A stretch of 64,000 nucleotides of DNA from a virus. The notes under the pieces were generated by a model. It had not been told where the DNA came from and made no database searches. It saw nothing but the letters and a program-made list of their open reading frames with translations. This document shows positions 35,461 through 43,980 of the stretch, piece after piece. A program made the translations under genes and the position numbers. The number at the start of each line of letters is the position of its first letter. Position 1 is the first letter of the stretch. The stretch covers positions 1 through 64,000 of IMG/VR virus record IMGVR_UViG_3300028859_000011, one strand, 5' to 3'.

Positions 35461-35488
35461 AAACCCTCTGATTTTCAGAGGGTTTTTT
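35461..35488 (+). terminator. intrinsic terminator of the clpS-clpC unit
   Basis: AAACCCTCTGA / TCAGAGGGTTT with a 3-base loop and a T-run. Confidence 0.9.
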
Positions 35489-35510
35489 ATTTGTAAAATT
35501 GATTACTGTT

Positions 35511-35523
35511 TTTTTATATATAA
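35511..35523 (+). promoter_or_regulatory. late-type promoter element
   Basis: TTTTTATATATAA, 27 bases before the GH15-like gene. Confidence 0.5.
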
Positions 35524-35550
35524 TATTGTTAAAAAATAAAATTATAAATT

Positions 35551-36657
35551 ATGCCAGAGCAACAATATAAAATACATTTTCAAAGAAAATTTAAAACATA
35601 TGAAAAACATAATGACTTTTATAATAAATTATTAGACTTAGATATACAACATTTATTTGAGGTTTTACACAAATTAAGATTACCAAATGGTTTTTATAAA
35701 GCATCAGTTTCTACTGATTATAGGTACAGTTGGTTAAGAGATAATTTCTTTTGTTCATTTCCAGAATTATGGAACGATACAGAAAAATATATTCAAACAT
35801 ATCAAACATGGTTAGATTATTATAAAAATATAGAAACAAAATATGGAAAATTTTCATCTTTAATTAAAAAGAAAAAAATAGATTTTGATTGGGAATTTCC
35901 TAATCCAAGAATAAATACAGATTTGACAGAAATTCATTCTGGATGGAATCATATTCAAATTGATCAAATAGGATATTTTTTATATGGAATATCAACTGGT
36001 GAAAATAATGGATTGAATATAATTCGTGATAAATCTGATATTGATATTATATCAACAGTAATTAATTTACTAGATGCTATTAATTATCACACAGTACCTG
36101 AATCTGGAGCTTGGGAAGAGGGTAAAGAAGCTCCAAGGGCATCTACAATTGGTGTAATAGTGGCTGGCTTAAAATCAATTAAAATGTGTAATAACATTAA
36201 TATAGAAATTCCTGTTCATCTGATCGAAAATGGTATTAAAACTTTAAATAGTATTTTACCAAATGAAACCCCCACCAGAAAATATGATTTAGCACAATTA
36301 TTTCTTATTTATCCATTTAATTTATTAACTATTGAAATGTCTAAAACAATATTAAAAAATATTGAAGATAATTTATTAGATGATAATGGAGTCTATAGAT
36401 ATCTAGATGATAAATATTATAATCACAATGGAGAAGCAACTTGGTTATTTGGATTAAGTTATTTAGGATTAATATATTGTCAATTAGGAGATAAAGAAAA
36501 AGCAAAATATTTTTATGAAAAAATAGTTGATGAATCCATAGATTATGAAATACCTGAATTGTATTATCACGGTACAAAAACTCCAAATGATAATAATCCA
36601 TTAAGTTGGAGCATAGCAATGACTATTGAATTAGCACATATGCTTAAAACTAATTAG
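35551..36657 (+). CDS. GH15-like glucoamylase/glucodextranase family protein
   Basis: A 368-residue alpha/alpha-barrel-type protein. SVSTDYRYSWLRDNFF (about 49-64) matches the family's substrate-pocket motif (Y-x-Y-x-W-x-R-D), and PESGAWEEGKEAPRAS (about 184-199) matches the W-E-E general-acid motif. NPLSWSIAMTIELA near the end resembles the L-x-W-S segment. The related kinase-alpha subunits share the fold, but the Glu is kept here. It is shorter than fungal glucoamylases. I infer cleavage of a host or environmental alpha-glucan, or of capsule. The late-type promoter suggests expression with virion genes, but no secretion signal is seen. Confidence 0.8.
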   Translation: MPEQQYKIHFQRKFKTYEKHNDFYNKLLDLDIQHLFEVLHKLRLPNGFYKASVSTDYRYSWLRDNFFCSFPELWNDTEKYIQTYQTWLDYYKNIETKYGKFSSLIKKKKIDFDWEFPNPRINTDLTEIHSGWNHIQIDQIGYFLYGISTGENNGLNIIRDKSDIDIISTVINLLDAINYHTVPESGAWEEGKEAPRASTIGVIVAGLKSIKMCNNINIEIPVHLIENGIKTLNSILPNETPTRKYDLAQLFLIYPFNLLTIEMSKTILKNIEDNLLDDNGVYRYLDDKYYNHNGEATWLFGLSYLGLIYCQLGDKEKAKYFYEKIVDESIDYEIPELYYHGTKTPNDNNPLSWSIAMTIELAHMLKTN

Positions 36658-36695
36658 AGTATAATTATTTTATATTTAGCTATTATCATAAAAAA

Positions 36696-36728
36696 TGCAC
36701 CATTATCATTGATAATGATAATGGTGCA
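36696..36728. terminator. bidirectional terminator
   Basis: 14-base perfect arms starting TGCACCATTATCAT, 5-base loop, A-run before and A/T after, between convergent genes. Confidence 0.85.
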
Positions 36729-36761
36729 AAAATATTAATATTTAATTGTGATATATAATTA

Positions 36762-37403
36762 TCAAACAACATTATCCTTATATCTTTCAGGATTTGAGCA
36801 TTCTGGTATGACTCTAATTTTAGGACTTACAGGCATTTTTAATTCTTTTTCTTCAGATTCTTTAATCTTAATTAATCCAAAAATCGCATAATTAATCATA
36901 TCAAAATAATTTGCATCAATTCCTTCTGATATTATAGTTTTACCGTCATTATCTTCAATTTGTTTAGTTCTATATATTTTCATTAAAATTAAATCAGTAT
37001 ATGATTCTATTCTCATTGATCTCCAAGCTTCGCCATAATCATGATTTTTATTTAACATTAATTCTTTAGCTTTCTGGATATATTTATTATATAATTTTAT
37101 TCCTTTATCATAAGATAAATCATCTGAATCAGAGTAGCCAAGTTCTAATTGAATTAATCCAATTATTCCATAATTTACAATCGCTATCAATTCTGAATTA
37201 ATTCCTTCGTCAATTTTTTTCTCTAATTTAATTTCTATACTTCTAATTCTATTAGCTTTTATAAATATCTGATCTGTAACAGATTTTGGCCTTAAAATTC
37301 TCCAAGAAGAACCATAATCTTTCATTTTTTTAGTGTAAATATTTAAGCAATCATTTATTATTTGATCAAATTCCTCAATAGTTTTATTTATTTTATTCGT
37401 CAT
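36762..37403 (-). CDS. tandem DUF1599 (nucleotide-modification-associated) protein
   Basis: A 213-residue protein made of two homologous halves. Each half has K-x-x-D-Y-G-x-x-W-R (KKMKDYGSSWRILRP near 25-39, KNHDYGEAWRSMRI near 119-132), then a D-x-I-x-x-K-x-x-R segment, and an E-G-I-N/D ... Y-x-I-x-G-L-I ending. This is the DUF1599 domain, linked in domain surveys to nucleotide modification and common in Bacteroidota and their phages. A MazG-like helical nucleotide-binding role is plausible but unproven. It overlaps its upstream neighbour by 11 bases. Confidence 0.75.
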   Translation of the reverse strand: MTNKINKTIEEFDQIINDCLNIYTKKMKDYGSSWRILRPKSVTDQIFIKANRIRSIEIKLEKKIDEGINSELIAIVNYGIIGLIQLELGYSDSDDLSYDKGIKLYNKYIQKAKELMLNKNHDYGEAWRSMRIESYTDLILMKIYRTKQIEDNDGKTIISEGIDANYFDMINYAIFGLIKIKESEEKELKMPVSPKIRVIPECSNPERYKDNVV

Positions 37404-37974
37404 TTTTCAATATATTTTTTAATTTATCTGATCTTTTTTCTTTTACTGATAATTTATTATTTTCATATAATATTTTTTCGAATTTAAAATTGACATTTAA
37501 TTTGCTTAAATTACAATATCCATTTTTAAATTTAAAATTATTCTCAATATTTGTAAATTGAAATTTTGTATAACATATTGTCATCAATTTTGAAATTTTT
37601 ATTTTAACTGACATTTTTATTTCATCTTCTATTAATTCCATTAATTTTTCATATGGTTGTATTCTATTGCCAGATAATTCACAATTAAATATAAAAGTTT
37701 TATCATTAATTTCACATAAAGAATCAGATAATTTAGAATCGTTATCAAATTCAAAAATGACAGAATAATTTAAACATTCTAAGAAATTTAATGATTCTTT
37801 ATTTTCTACTCCATAAAAATAATTTGGATTAATACAACTACCATATAATTCATTTATAGTAGTATTATTATAATTTCCAGTAGTAATATTTGATGATATA
37901 GATGTTGCTAATGTTGATGTTGATGCTAAAGTGTTAGATAAATTTAAATTTGCTAAGTTATTAAATATAGACAT
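37393..37974 (-). CDS. tail-tube/baseplate-type small structural protein
   Basis: A 193-residue protein. Its N-terminus is Ser/Thr/Asn-rich; the rest alternates beta strands with an Q-P-Y-E-K-L-M segment and a closing LNVNFKFEKI strand. The same plan (QPFNIINDM, then NLHVKFKYDKM) is seen in the gene at 50747, so they are paralogues. The plan is reminiscent of T4 gp19-type tail tube folds, but this is low-level similarity. The C-terminus has a basic tag-like KEKRSDKLKNIL. Confidence 0.5.
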   Translation of the reverse strand: MSIFNNLANLNLSNTLASTSTLATSISSNITTGNYNNTTINELYGSCINPNYFYGVENKESLNFLECLNYSVIFEFDNDSKLSDSLCEINDKTFIFNCELSGNRIQPYEKLMELIEDEIKMSVKIKISKLMTICYTKFQFTNIENNFKFKNGYCNLSKLNVNFKFEKILYENNKLSVKEKRSDKLKNILKNDE

Positions 37975-38018
37975 ATGATTTTTATTATTTTTATTATTTT
38001 TATATTACAAAGTTTGTT

Positions 38019-38031
38019 TTTTTATATATAG
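38019..38031 (+). promoter_or_regulatory. late-type promoter element
   Basis: A T-run leading into TTTATATATAG, 23 bases before the ATG at 38054, which starts a run of virion genes. Confidence 0.5.
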
Positions 38032-38053
38032 AAAAAACTATAAAACTACAAAT

Positions 38054-39943
38054 ATGCCAAGCTCTAGTAAAATGATGATGATTAATACAAATGTCTTAAT
38101 GGAATGGACATTTGATAGTGAAAATAATATAACTGAAAATTACAAAGTTATAACTAATTTGAATGAAAATAAAAAAAGAAGTTTTCTTTCTACTACAAAT
38201 AATAATTCCATAAATAATAATTTAGTTTTATTGGATACTGTTCTAAAAAAATATACTCCTATTGATGTAGTAAAATATAATTTTTTACAATATCAAGATT
38301 ATAATACAGCACCAATACCATATGATACTGTAAAATTATATTTACCAACGAATTATAATTTCGTAATGAATGAATATGTTGGATTATATGTTAAAATTTA
38401 TACATATGATTATTATAATGAAAATGTATATGAATTATCTAATATATTTTTTGATTCTACAGTTAATACAACATCAGGATTAACTCAATTATCTATACCA
38501 TTTTTATATAATGAACAAGAATGGGGTAAATATTATGAATTTCAAATTCCATCTATTGATTATATATCTAATCAAAGAATAATATCATTAACAGAAAATG
38601 TAGTATTAAATAATACAATCAATGATAATTTTACGATAGGAGTAGGATTAAGTCAAACATCTCCAATATTTGTTGAATTTCAATATTTAACTTCAAAAGA
38701 AATTATACTTGGTACAACATATTATTATTCATCAGAGTCTTACCGTACATCATTATCTAAAAGTGCTGATTATAATACATTAGCAGTCAATATATCAGAA
38801 TCAACAGAAGGAGATTTCTTTGAAATAAACGGTACATATGGAAATTCAACTCAAAATTTGGATAATTTCATAAGAGAAATGGAGAATAAAGGACGTAGAA
38901 TGAGAATTGAGTACGATATTTATCTACTTGAAGAGAATATACAGACAAATATGCAAACCGTTGTTGTAACAGGAAATGGCGCAAATGATGATTTTACAAA
39001 AACTATATTATATAGACCTATTTTAACATTTTCAAACACAACAGCAGCAATAAACGTTGTAATGAGAGTTATTGATTTAGTGGATATGAGTACAATAGAA
39101 AGAACATCAACTCTTGGGTTAACTACTAATATACAAAAATATGGTAAAAAATTAATTAGTTTAAATATACAAAATTTAAATAAACTTAAAATTTATAATG
39201 CGAAACCAGATGAAATTATTTTGGGCTCAGATTATTTATCAGGAAATATAACTACAGAAATTGTAAAAGTAAATTCTCCTCAATTGATAGAAGTTGGTAA
39301 ATTAATAGTAAATAGTTCATCTAATAGTTCATCTACCGCATTAACTAATAATGATTATAAAACTATGGGATTATTAAATATTGTAATTACTCCATTTGAT
39401 AATATCATACAATTTAGATTGGCATCTCTTCAATCAACAAATTCTACTACTAATCAATTGGTTATATATGATTTATCTACAATATTGAATAATGCAGAAT
39501 TAGTATTAGTATTTAAATCTGATTCAGAAACAATAGAAAAATCTATATATCAAGAAGCTACAAATGATTATATAAACGGAATTGTTAATTTTAAAATTTT
39601 AGAAAATGATTTACCTGTATTAAACTCAATTTACAATAAAGGATTCACTAATTTTTATTTAACATTAGTGTCAAATAATCAGTCATCAAATAGTACAACT
39701 CAAGTTATTGGACTTGATAAAGTACGAACATTATTATATTCTGGTACATTTACATTATTTGAAAATGTCACATTTGTTGATGATAGTACAACATATATTT
39801 CAGACTCAAGTAGTTCTGTTCCTATATCATCAGGTAGTGCATCTACTAATACAACAACTACAACAGCATCAATATGGCCAATGGCAGGAAGAACAGTTAT
39901 TATTTATACCAAATATAAAAATACATCATCAACATCAAATTAA
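38054..39943 (+). CDS. virion structural protein
   Basis: A 629-residue Asn/Ser/Thr/Ile-rich protein without recognised enzymatic motifs. The low charge, long beta stretches and Ser/Thr-rich C-terminus (GSASTNTTTTTASIWPM near 602-618) are typical of tail or neck proteins. It heads a plus-strand block with the Ig-like protein and a tube-like protein, behind a late-type promoter. Confidence 0.65.
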   Translation: MPSSSKMMMINTNVLMEWTFDSENNITENYKVITNLNENKKRSFLSTTNNNSINNNLVLLDTVLKKYTPIDVVKYNFLQYQDYNTAPIPYDTVKLYLPTNYNFVMNEYVGLYVKIYTYDYYNENVYELSNIFFDSTVNTTSGLTQLSIPFLYNEQEWGKYYEFQIPSIDYISNQRIISLTENVVLNNTINDNFTIGVGLSQTSPIFVEFQYLTSKEIILGTTYYYSSESYRTSLSKSADYNTLAVNISESTEGDFFEINGTYGNSTQNLDNFIREMENKGRRMRIEYDIYLLEENIQTNMQTVVVTGNGANDDFTKTILYRPILTFSNTTAAINVVMRVIDLVDMSTIERTSTLGLTTNIQKYGKKLISLNIQNLNKLKIYNAKPDEIILGSDYLSGNITTEIVKVNSPQLIEVGKLIVNSSSNSSSTALTNNDYKTMGLLNIVITPFDNIIQFRLASLQSTNSTTNQLVIYDLSTILNNAELVLVFKSDSETIEKSIYQEATNDYINGIVNFKILENDLPVLNSIYNKGFTNFYLTLVSNNQSSNSTTQVIGLDKVRTLLYSGTFTLFENVTFVDDSTTYISDSSSSVPISSGSASTNTTTTTASIWPMAGRTVIIYTKYKNTSSTSN

Positions 39944-39953
39944 AATAATTAAA

Positions 39954-41192
39954 ATGACTACTACAACTACTACAATATCAAATACTAAAAATGATTTACT
40001 TAACGCATTAAATATATCATCAGGTGAAACTTTAAGTTATAATTCATCAATTGAGAATATTATAAATACTCAAGGCGGAACTGTTTTATATTCGTACGAT
40101 AATATAATTATAGCATCTGAAATTACAGATTCATTTTATAATGAATTGATTAAAAATCCAAACATAGAGTATATAGATTCACTACCTTTAAAAAAATATG
40201 GTGATGTTAATTATAATTTAATTAACCAAGTAGTGATTAATAATAGTAATACATCGAATTTAAGTTCAACTTCAGGTTCAAATTCAGGAACAACTGTTGC
40301 TTTCGTAACAGGAATAAATGTGACAGGATATACAAATGATATTACAAATTCTATAAATTTGTTAAATACTCTTACTACGACACTTCAAGATGGAATATCA
40401 GGTAAAACTAGTTTATCATCAAATATAAATATATCACCTACCATAACAAATGATATTTTTGCATTAAGTGCAGAAACCAATAATACATTCAATTATCTTA
40501 TTAATGCAACTGGTACTGTACCAATTAAATATGAGATTATAACGCCAAGTAACTATATTGGAACAATAGGACTCAATTTAAATAATATAAGTGGAATCAC
40601 ATCAAAAACTGGAACATATAATTTTACATATAGTGCAATAAATTATTACGGTTCTGCATCAAAAGATTTAGTTTTGACTGTTATTGAATATGTTAAAATA
40701 ACCAATACAAATCTTATTATTAATAGTAATTTTGGTACAAATATTACATATCAAATATTATCAACTGGAAATCCAAATTCATATTATTCAACATCTTTAC
40801 CATCTGGATTAACTATGAACAATTCAACTGGAGTAATTAGTGGAATTTGTGTTATAACTGGAAGTACTAATGTTAATATAACTGCTTCTGGAATAACAGG
40901 AATGGATTCTAAAATATTAACAATTAATGTAGGATATTATCCAATCATTACTAGTATTGGTACTATTTCAGGTAAGACATATTCAGCGTTTAATTATACT
41001 ATAACATCAACTGATAGTGGTGCTACATATAAAATTGTAGGTAACTTACCTAGTGGATTAAATTTTAATAATAATATAATAAGTGGATTACCAAATAATC
41101 CTGGAATAGTAAACGTATCAATAACAGCAAGTAATGCGTTTGGATATTCCACTAAAAATTTATCAATTATTATATCAAATATGAATATATAA
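39954..41192 (+). CDS. Ig-like (He_PIG type) repeat virion protein
   Basis: A 412-residue protein from the ATG at 39954; the longer open frame upstream lies inside the previous gene. An N-terminal domain (about 10-80) ending IDSLPLKKYGD is also present as a separate small gene at 41207. From about 155 three Ig-like units follow, with the putative-Ig signature LPSGLTMNNSTGVISG and LPSGLNFNNNIISGLP. Such domains decorate capsids and tails and bind carbohydrate or mucus weakly. It is probably a displayed virion protein. Confidence 0.75.
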   Translation: MTTTTTTISNTKNDLLNALNISSGETLSYNSSIENIINTQGGTVLYSYDNIIIASEITDSFYNELIKNPNIEYIDSLPLKKYGDVNYNLINQVVINNSNTSNLSSTSGSNSGTTVAFVTGINVTGYTNDITNSINLLNTLTTTLQDGISGKTSLSSNINISPTITNDIFALSAETNNTFNYLINATGTVPIKYEIITPSNYIGTIGLNLNNISGITSKTGTYNFTYSAINYYGSASKDLVLTVIEYVKITNTNLIINSNFGTNITYQILSTGNPNSYYSTSLPSGLTMNNSTGVISGICVITGSTNVNITASGITGMDSKILTINVGYYPIITSIGTISGKTYSAFNYTITSTDSGATYKIVGNLPSGLNFNNNIISGLPNNPGIVNVSITASNAFGYSTKNLSIIISNMNI

Positions 41193-41206
41193 AAATAAAA
41201 TAAAAA

Positions 41207-41455
41207 ATGGCTACATCAACTCAAAATTCATTATTTCAAGGATTAACATATAATGATGATATAACAAATGAAATTATATCAAGTGGAGGAACTATAGTTT
41301 TTACTAGAGATAACGTAATAATGGCATCAGAAATATCAGAAGCTGAATATAGATCATTATTAAATAATCAATATATATCTAAAATAGAAGTATTACCATT
41401 AAAAAGATATGGAAATCAAGGTATTACGACTACATCTATAACAACAACTCAATAA
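41207..41455 (+). CDS. stand-alone copy of the N-terminal domain of the Ig-like protein
   Basis: An 82-residue protein whose sequence parallels residues 20-80 of the preceding protein: both have a G-G-T-x-x-x-x-x-D-N-x-I-x-A-S-E-I segment and end in LPLK(K/R)YG. It ends Thr-rich. I infer a shared attachment domain for the same virion site, or competition with the larger protein for it. Confidence 0.7.
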   Translation: MATSTQNSLFQGLTYNDDITNEIISSGGTIVFTRDNVIMASEISEAEYRSLLNNQYISKIEVLPLKRYGNQGITTTSITTTQ

Positions 41456-41471
41456 AAAAATAATTATTTAA

Positions 41472-41654
41472 ATTAACTATTTAAAAACATTTGAAAAATA
41501 TGATAATTCTTATATTTATGATATATTAACTGAAAGATTTGCAAATTATATTAAAAATGTTTTAAAATTTGAAGAAGAAACTCCAAACTATAGTAATAAT
41601 TTTTATAAAATAAAAAGTAATAAATTAAAATATGAGAATAAGTTCACAAAATAA
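41472..41654 (+). pseudogene. remnant (or ATT-start) gene with capsid-targeting-like tag
   Basis: The frame is open from 41472 to a TAA at 41652-41654 and would encode 60 residues starting (I)NYLKTFEKYDNS and ending ENKFTK. This is the MKYLKTFE tag with ATG AAA replaced by ATT AAC, directly after an in-frame TAA. Either the start codon was lost or ATT is used as a start. It overlaps the next gene by 23 bases. Confidence 0.6.
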
Positions 41655-42279
41655 TCAATTTTTATTCCAGCTTCCAACCGACTTTATATCAGATGAAGTT
41701 AATGAAAGAATGAAAAATTATTTATATAAAAATTGGATACCTTATCTTACCCCAATGGATTATTTAAATAGTTCTATAAAAGAATGTGTATTTCCAAGTA
41801 TTACGTATGAAGGATCAGAGCAAATAATTAAATATGGTAAAAAAATTGAATATAAGCCAGCTACAAATATTTATGATACATATAATAATACATTAGATAT
41901 AACATTTAGGAGTGTAGATTCTCATTCTAATTATTTTATGATGCAGCAAATTTTCAATGAATATTATAATAATACAAGAAAATATTCATTAACTAATATT
42001 AATTTATTTATTTTAGATAAAGATGGAGATTTTTTATATTCAATTGTATTTAGAACAGCATTACTTAAGTCATTATCAGAAGTTAGACTTATGTATCAAT
42101 CAATTGATGTATCAGAACAAACTTTTACTGTAACGTTTAAATTTAATTTTATGGATGTATATTGGAAATTAACAGATAATCCAGATTATAAAGAAGATAA
42201 TATATTTTATTCTAAAACTTGGGATCATACTAATGAAATTTTACCCATGAAAAGATCACAAAATAATTATAATTTATAA
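41632..42279 (+). CDS. tail tube/baseplate-type structural protein
   Basis: A 215-residue protein. Central motifs LDITFRSVDSHSNYFMMQQI and LFILDKDGDFLYSIVFR, with the closing TFTVTFKFNFMDVYW, resemble phage tail-tube and tube-initiator proteins (T4 gp19/gp54 class), in which a final beta strand ends F-x-x-x-x-x-Y-W. I infer a tube, tube initiator or tail terminator role. Confidence 0.55.
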   Translation: MRISSQNNQFLFQLPTDFISDEVNERMKNYLYKNWIPYLTPMDYLNSSIKECVFPSITYEGSEQIIKYGKKIEYKPATNIYDTYNNTLDITFRSVDSHSNYFMMQQIFNEYYNNTRKYSLTNINLFILDKDGDFLYSIVFRTALLKSLSEVRLMYQSIDVSEQTFTVTFKFNFMDVYWKLTDNPDYKEDNIFYSKTWDHTNEILPMKRSQNNYNL

Positions 42280-42310
42280 AACTTTTTATTTTTAATATTA
42301 TATAAATTAC

Positions 42311-42556
42311 ATGAAATATGAAAAACATAAATATGGAATATGGAATTTAAATTATCCAACAGAAATAGATAATTTTGCGTATAATATATATCTATTGGAA
42401 TTTAATAAAAAATATTTAAAAGGTTCTCCTTATTTAGATCAAATAACATTTAAATCATATTATCATAAGAATAATGATAATGAATATTATAAAAAAGCAA
42501 AGCAATTAATTAGAATAAATAAATTAGAAAAAATAAATAAATTAGAAAATAAATAA
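42311..42556 (+). CDS. small protein with basic repeat C-terminus
   Basis: An 81-residue protein: MKYEKHKYGIWNLNYPTEID resembles the gene at 55553 (WGYWNLKNSTIFDDIAYYLF), so they are paralogues. The C-terminus RINKLEKINKLENK repeats the basic tag and runs into a tandem DNA repeat. Confidence 0.6.
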   Translation: MKYEKHKYGIWNLNYPTEIDNFAYNIYLLEFNKKYLKGSPYLDQITFKSYYHKNNDNEYYKKAKQLIRINKLEKINKLENK

Positions 42557-42585
42557 ATTAGAAAATAAATAAATTAGAAAAAAAT
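42515..42585 (+). repeat. tandem repeat of AAATAAATTAGAA units
   Basis: Four imperfect copies of a 13-17 base unit, starting in the end of the previous gene and continuing past its stop. The gene's own length may vary through it. Confidence 0.7.
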
Positions 42586-42659
42586 AAACTTTCTAATATT
42601 TATGATATACAATCAAAACAATCAAAATAAATAAATTAATTATTAACATAAAAAATAAA

Positions 42660-43817
42660 ATGAACACAGAATTAGTAGTAGGAGTAAATATCGGTAGTTT
42701 ACCAGATCCATTTCCAGAATTGAGTAACAATAGAATCAGAAAAATAAAGAGTTCTGGTGATTTGAATTCAGAATATAGAGATATGTATGAAAAGATGGAA
42801 AAATCATTATCTGGTAAAAAAGAGATTAAAGAAAATCAAGTAGTTACAGGTACAATATCTTCAATCAATCAGAAAGAAATTTTAATTGATTTTGGATTTA
42901 AAGATTTTATTTATGTAGAAAAACCTAAATTGAATACAGTTGTAACAGAATTGCTAGTAGGTGATTCAATTGATGTATTAATAACATCAGTATCAGAAAA
43001 ACCATATTTAATTAAGGGTTCTATTACAGAACTAATTAAACAAAATGTTCACAGTAAAATGAAAGAATATTTTGAACAACGATTGCCTCTTATATCTGAA
43101 GTTAAATCAATGATACCAGCAGGTTATATGATGGATATTATTATGGATAATGTTAGAGTTGAGGCATTTATGCCAAATACATTAGCAGATGTAAATAAAT
43201 TAACAGACTCAGAATCTATATTAGGTTTGACTTTTGAAGTAATGCTAGAAACATTACAGCAAGAAAAGGGTGTTTATGTAGTATCAAGAAAAAAATATTT
43301 ACAATCATTAATACCAGACGAAGTAAGAAAATTAAAATATGATATTACATATACTGGAGATATTACAGGTACAACTCCATTTGGTGTTTTTGTACAATTT
43401 AAAGCTACTGAAGATGGTCCTAATTGCTTAACTGGTATGGTTCATAAAGCTAATATTGGTGAAAAATGGCAAAATAAATGGAATGAAATAGTACCTGGTA
43501 TGACTATTGATTTTTATGTTAAAGAAGTTATAAAAAATAATAAAATTATTCTTACTCAAATTTTAAAAGAATCTATGTGGGATAGTATTAAAGTTGGTAA
43601 AATATTAACTGGTAAAATAAGAGATATTAAAAATTTCGGTGCTCTTATCACACTTGATGATGAAACAACTGGATTAATTCAAACTACATATCTTAATAGA
43701 AGTGATAAAAAATATAAAGTTGGTGAAGAAGTTACTGTAAAAGTTATATCATTAATAAGGGATGATAGAAAAATTTATTTAAATTTTGCTGATGCTAAAC
43801 CAAAAAGGGATGAATAA
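42660..43817 (+). CDS. S1-domain RNA-binding protein (bS1-like)
   Basis: A 385-residue protein with several S1 OB-fold repeats: VVTGTISSINQKEILIDFGF (about 60-80), YTGDITGTTPFGVFVQF with LTGMVHKANIG (about 230-275), and ILTGKIRDIKNFGALITLDD with IYLNFAD (about 320-380). A further degenerate domain lies at 145-215. Cellular bS1 has four to six such domains, binds mRNA and brings it to the 30S subunit. A phage copy could favour phage mRNAs. A role as an RNA chaperone or RNase partner is the alternative. A strong terminator follows. Confidence 0.85.
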   Translation: MNTELVVGVNIGSLPDPFPELSNNRIRKIKSSGDLNSEYRDMYEKMEKSLSGKKEIKENQVVTGTISSINQKEILIDFGFKDFIYVEKPKLNTVVTELLVGDSIDVLITSVSEKPYLIKGSITELIKQNVHSKMKEYFEQRLPLISEVKSMIPAGYMMDIIMDNVRVEAFMPNTLADVNKLTDSESILGLTFEVMLETLQQEKGVYVVSRKKYLQSLIPDEVRKLKYDITYTGDITGTTPFGVFVQFKATEDGPNCLTGMVHKANIGEKWQNKWNEIVPGMTIDFYVKEVIKNNKIILTQILKESMWDSIKVGKILTGKIRDIKNFGALITLDDETTGLIQTTYLNRSDKKYKVGEEVTVKVISLIRDDRKIYLNFADAKPKRDE

Positions 43818-43820
43818 AAT

Positions 43821-43866
43821 AAAAATAGAGAATGATTCGTTATAACGAACCATTCTCTATTTTTTT
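43821..43866. terminator. strong bidirectional terminator
   Basis: 14-base perfect outer arms (AAAAATAGAGAATG) with an inner hairpin TTCGTTATAACGAA and T-run. It follows the S1-like gene. Confidence 0.85.
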
Positions 43867-43936
43867 ACTTTACAGTAGATTAAATATTCGACAAATATTG
43901 ATATAATATATTATTTAAATTATCATATTTTTTATA

Positions 43937-43977
43937 TAACTAAAAAAGCATCACCATTGGTGATGCTTTTTTAGTTA
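43937..43977. terminator. second bidirectional terminator
   Basis: 19-base perfect arms (TAACTAAAAAAGCATCACC) with a 3-base loop, directly at the end of the nusG-like gene on the minus strand. Confidence 0.9.
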
Positions 43978-43980
43978 TTA

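Noticed and set aside
39708-39953. Upstream extension of the Ig-like gene (open frame from 39708).
   Set aside because: It lies wholly inside the preceding gene in another frame; the ATG at 39954 follows that gene's stop and begins a sensible domain.
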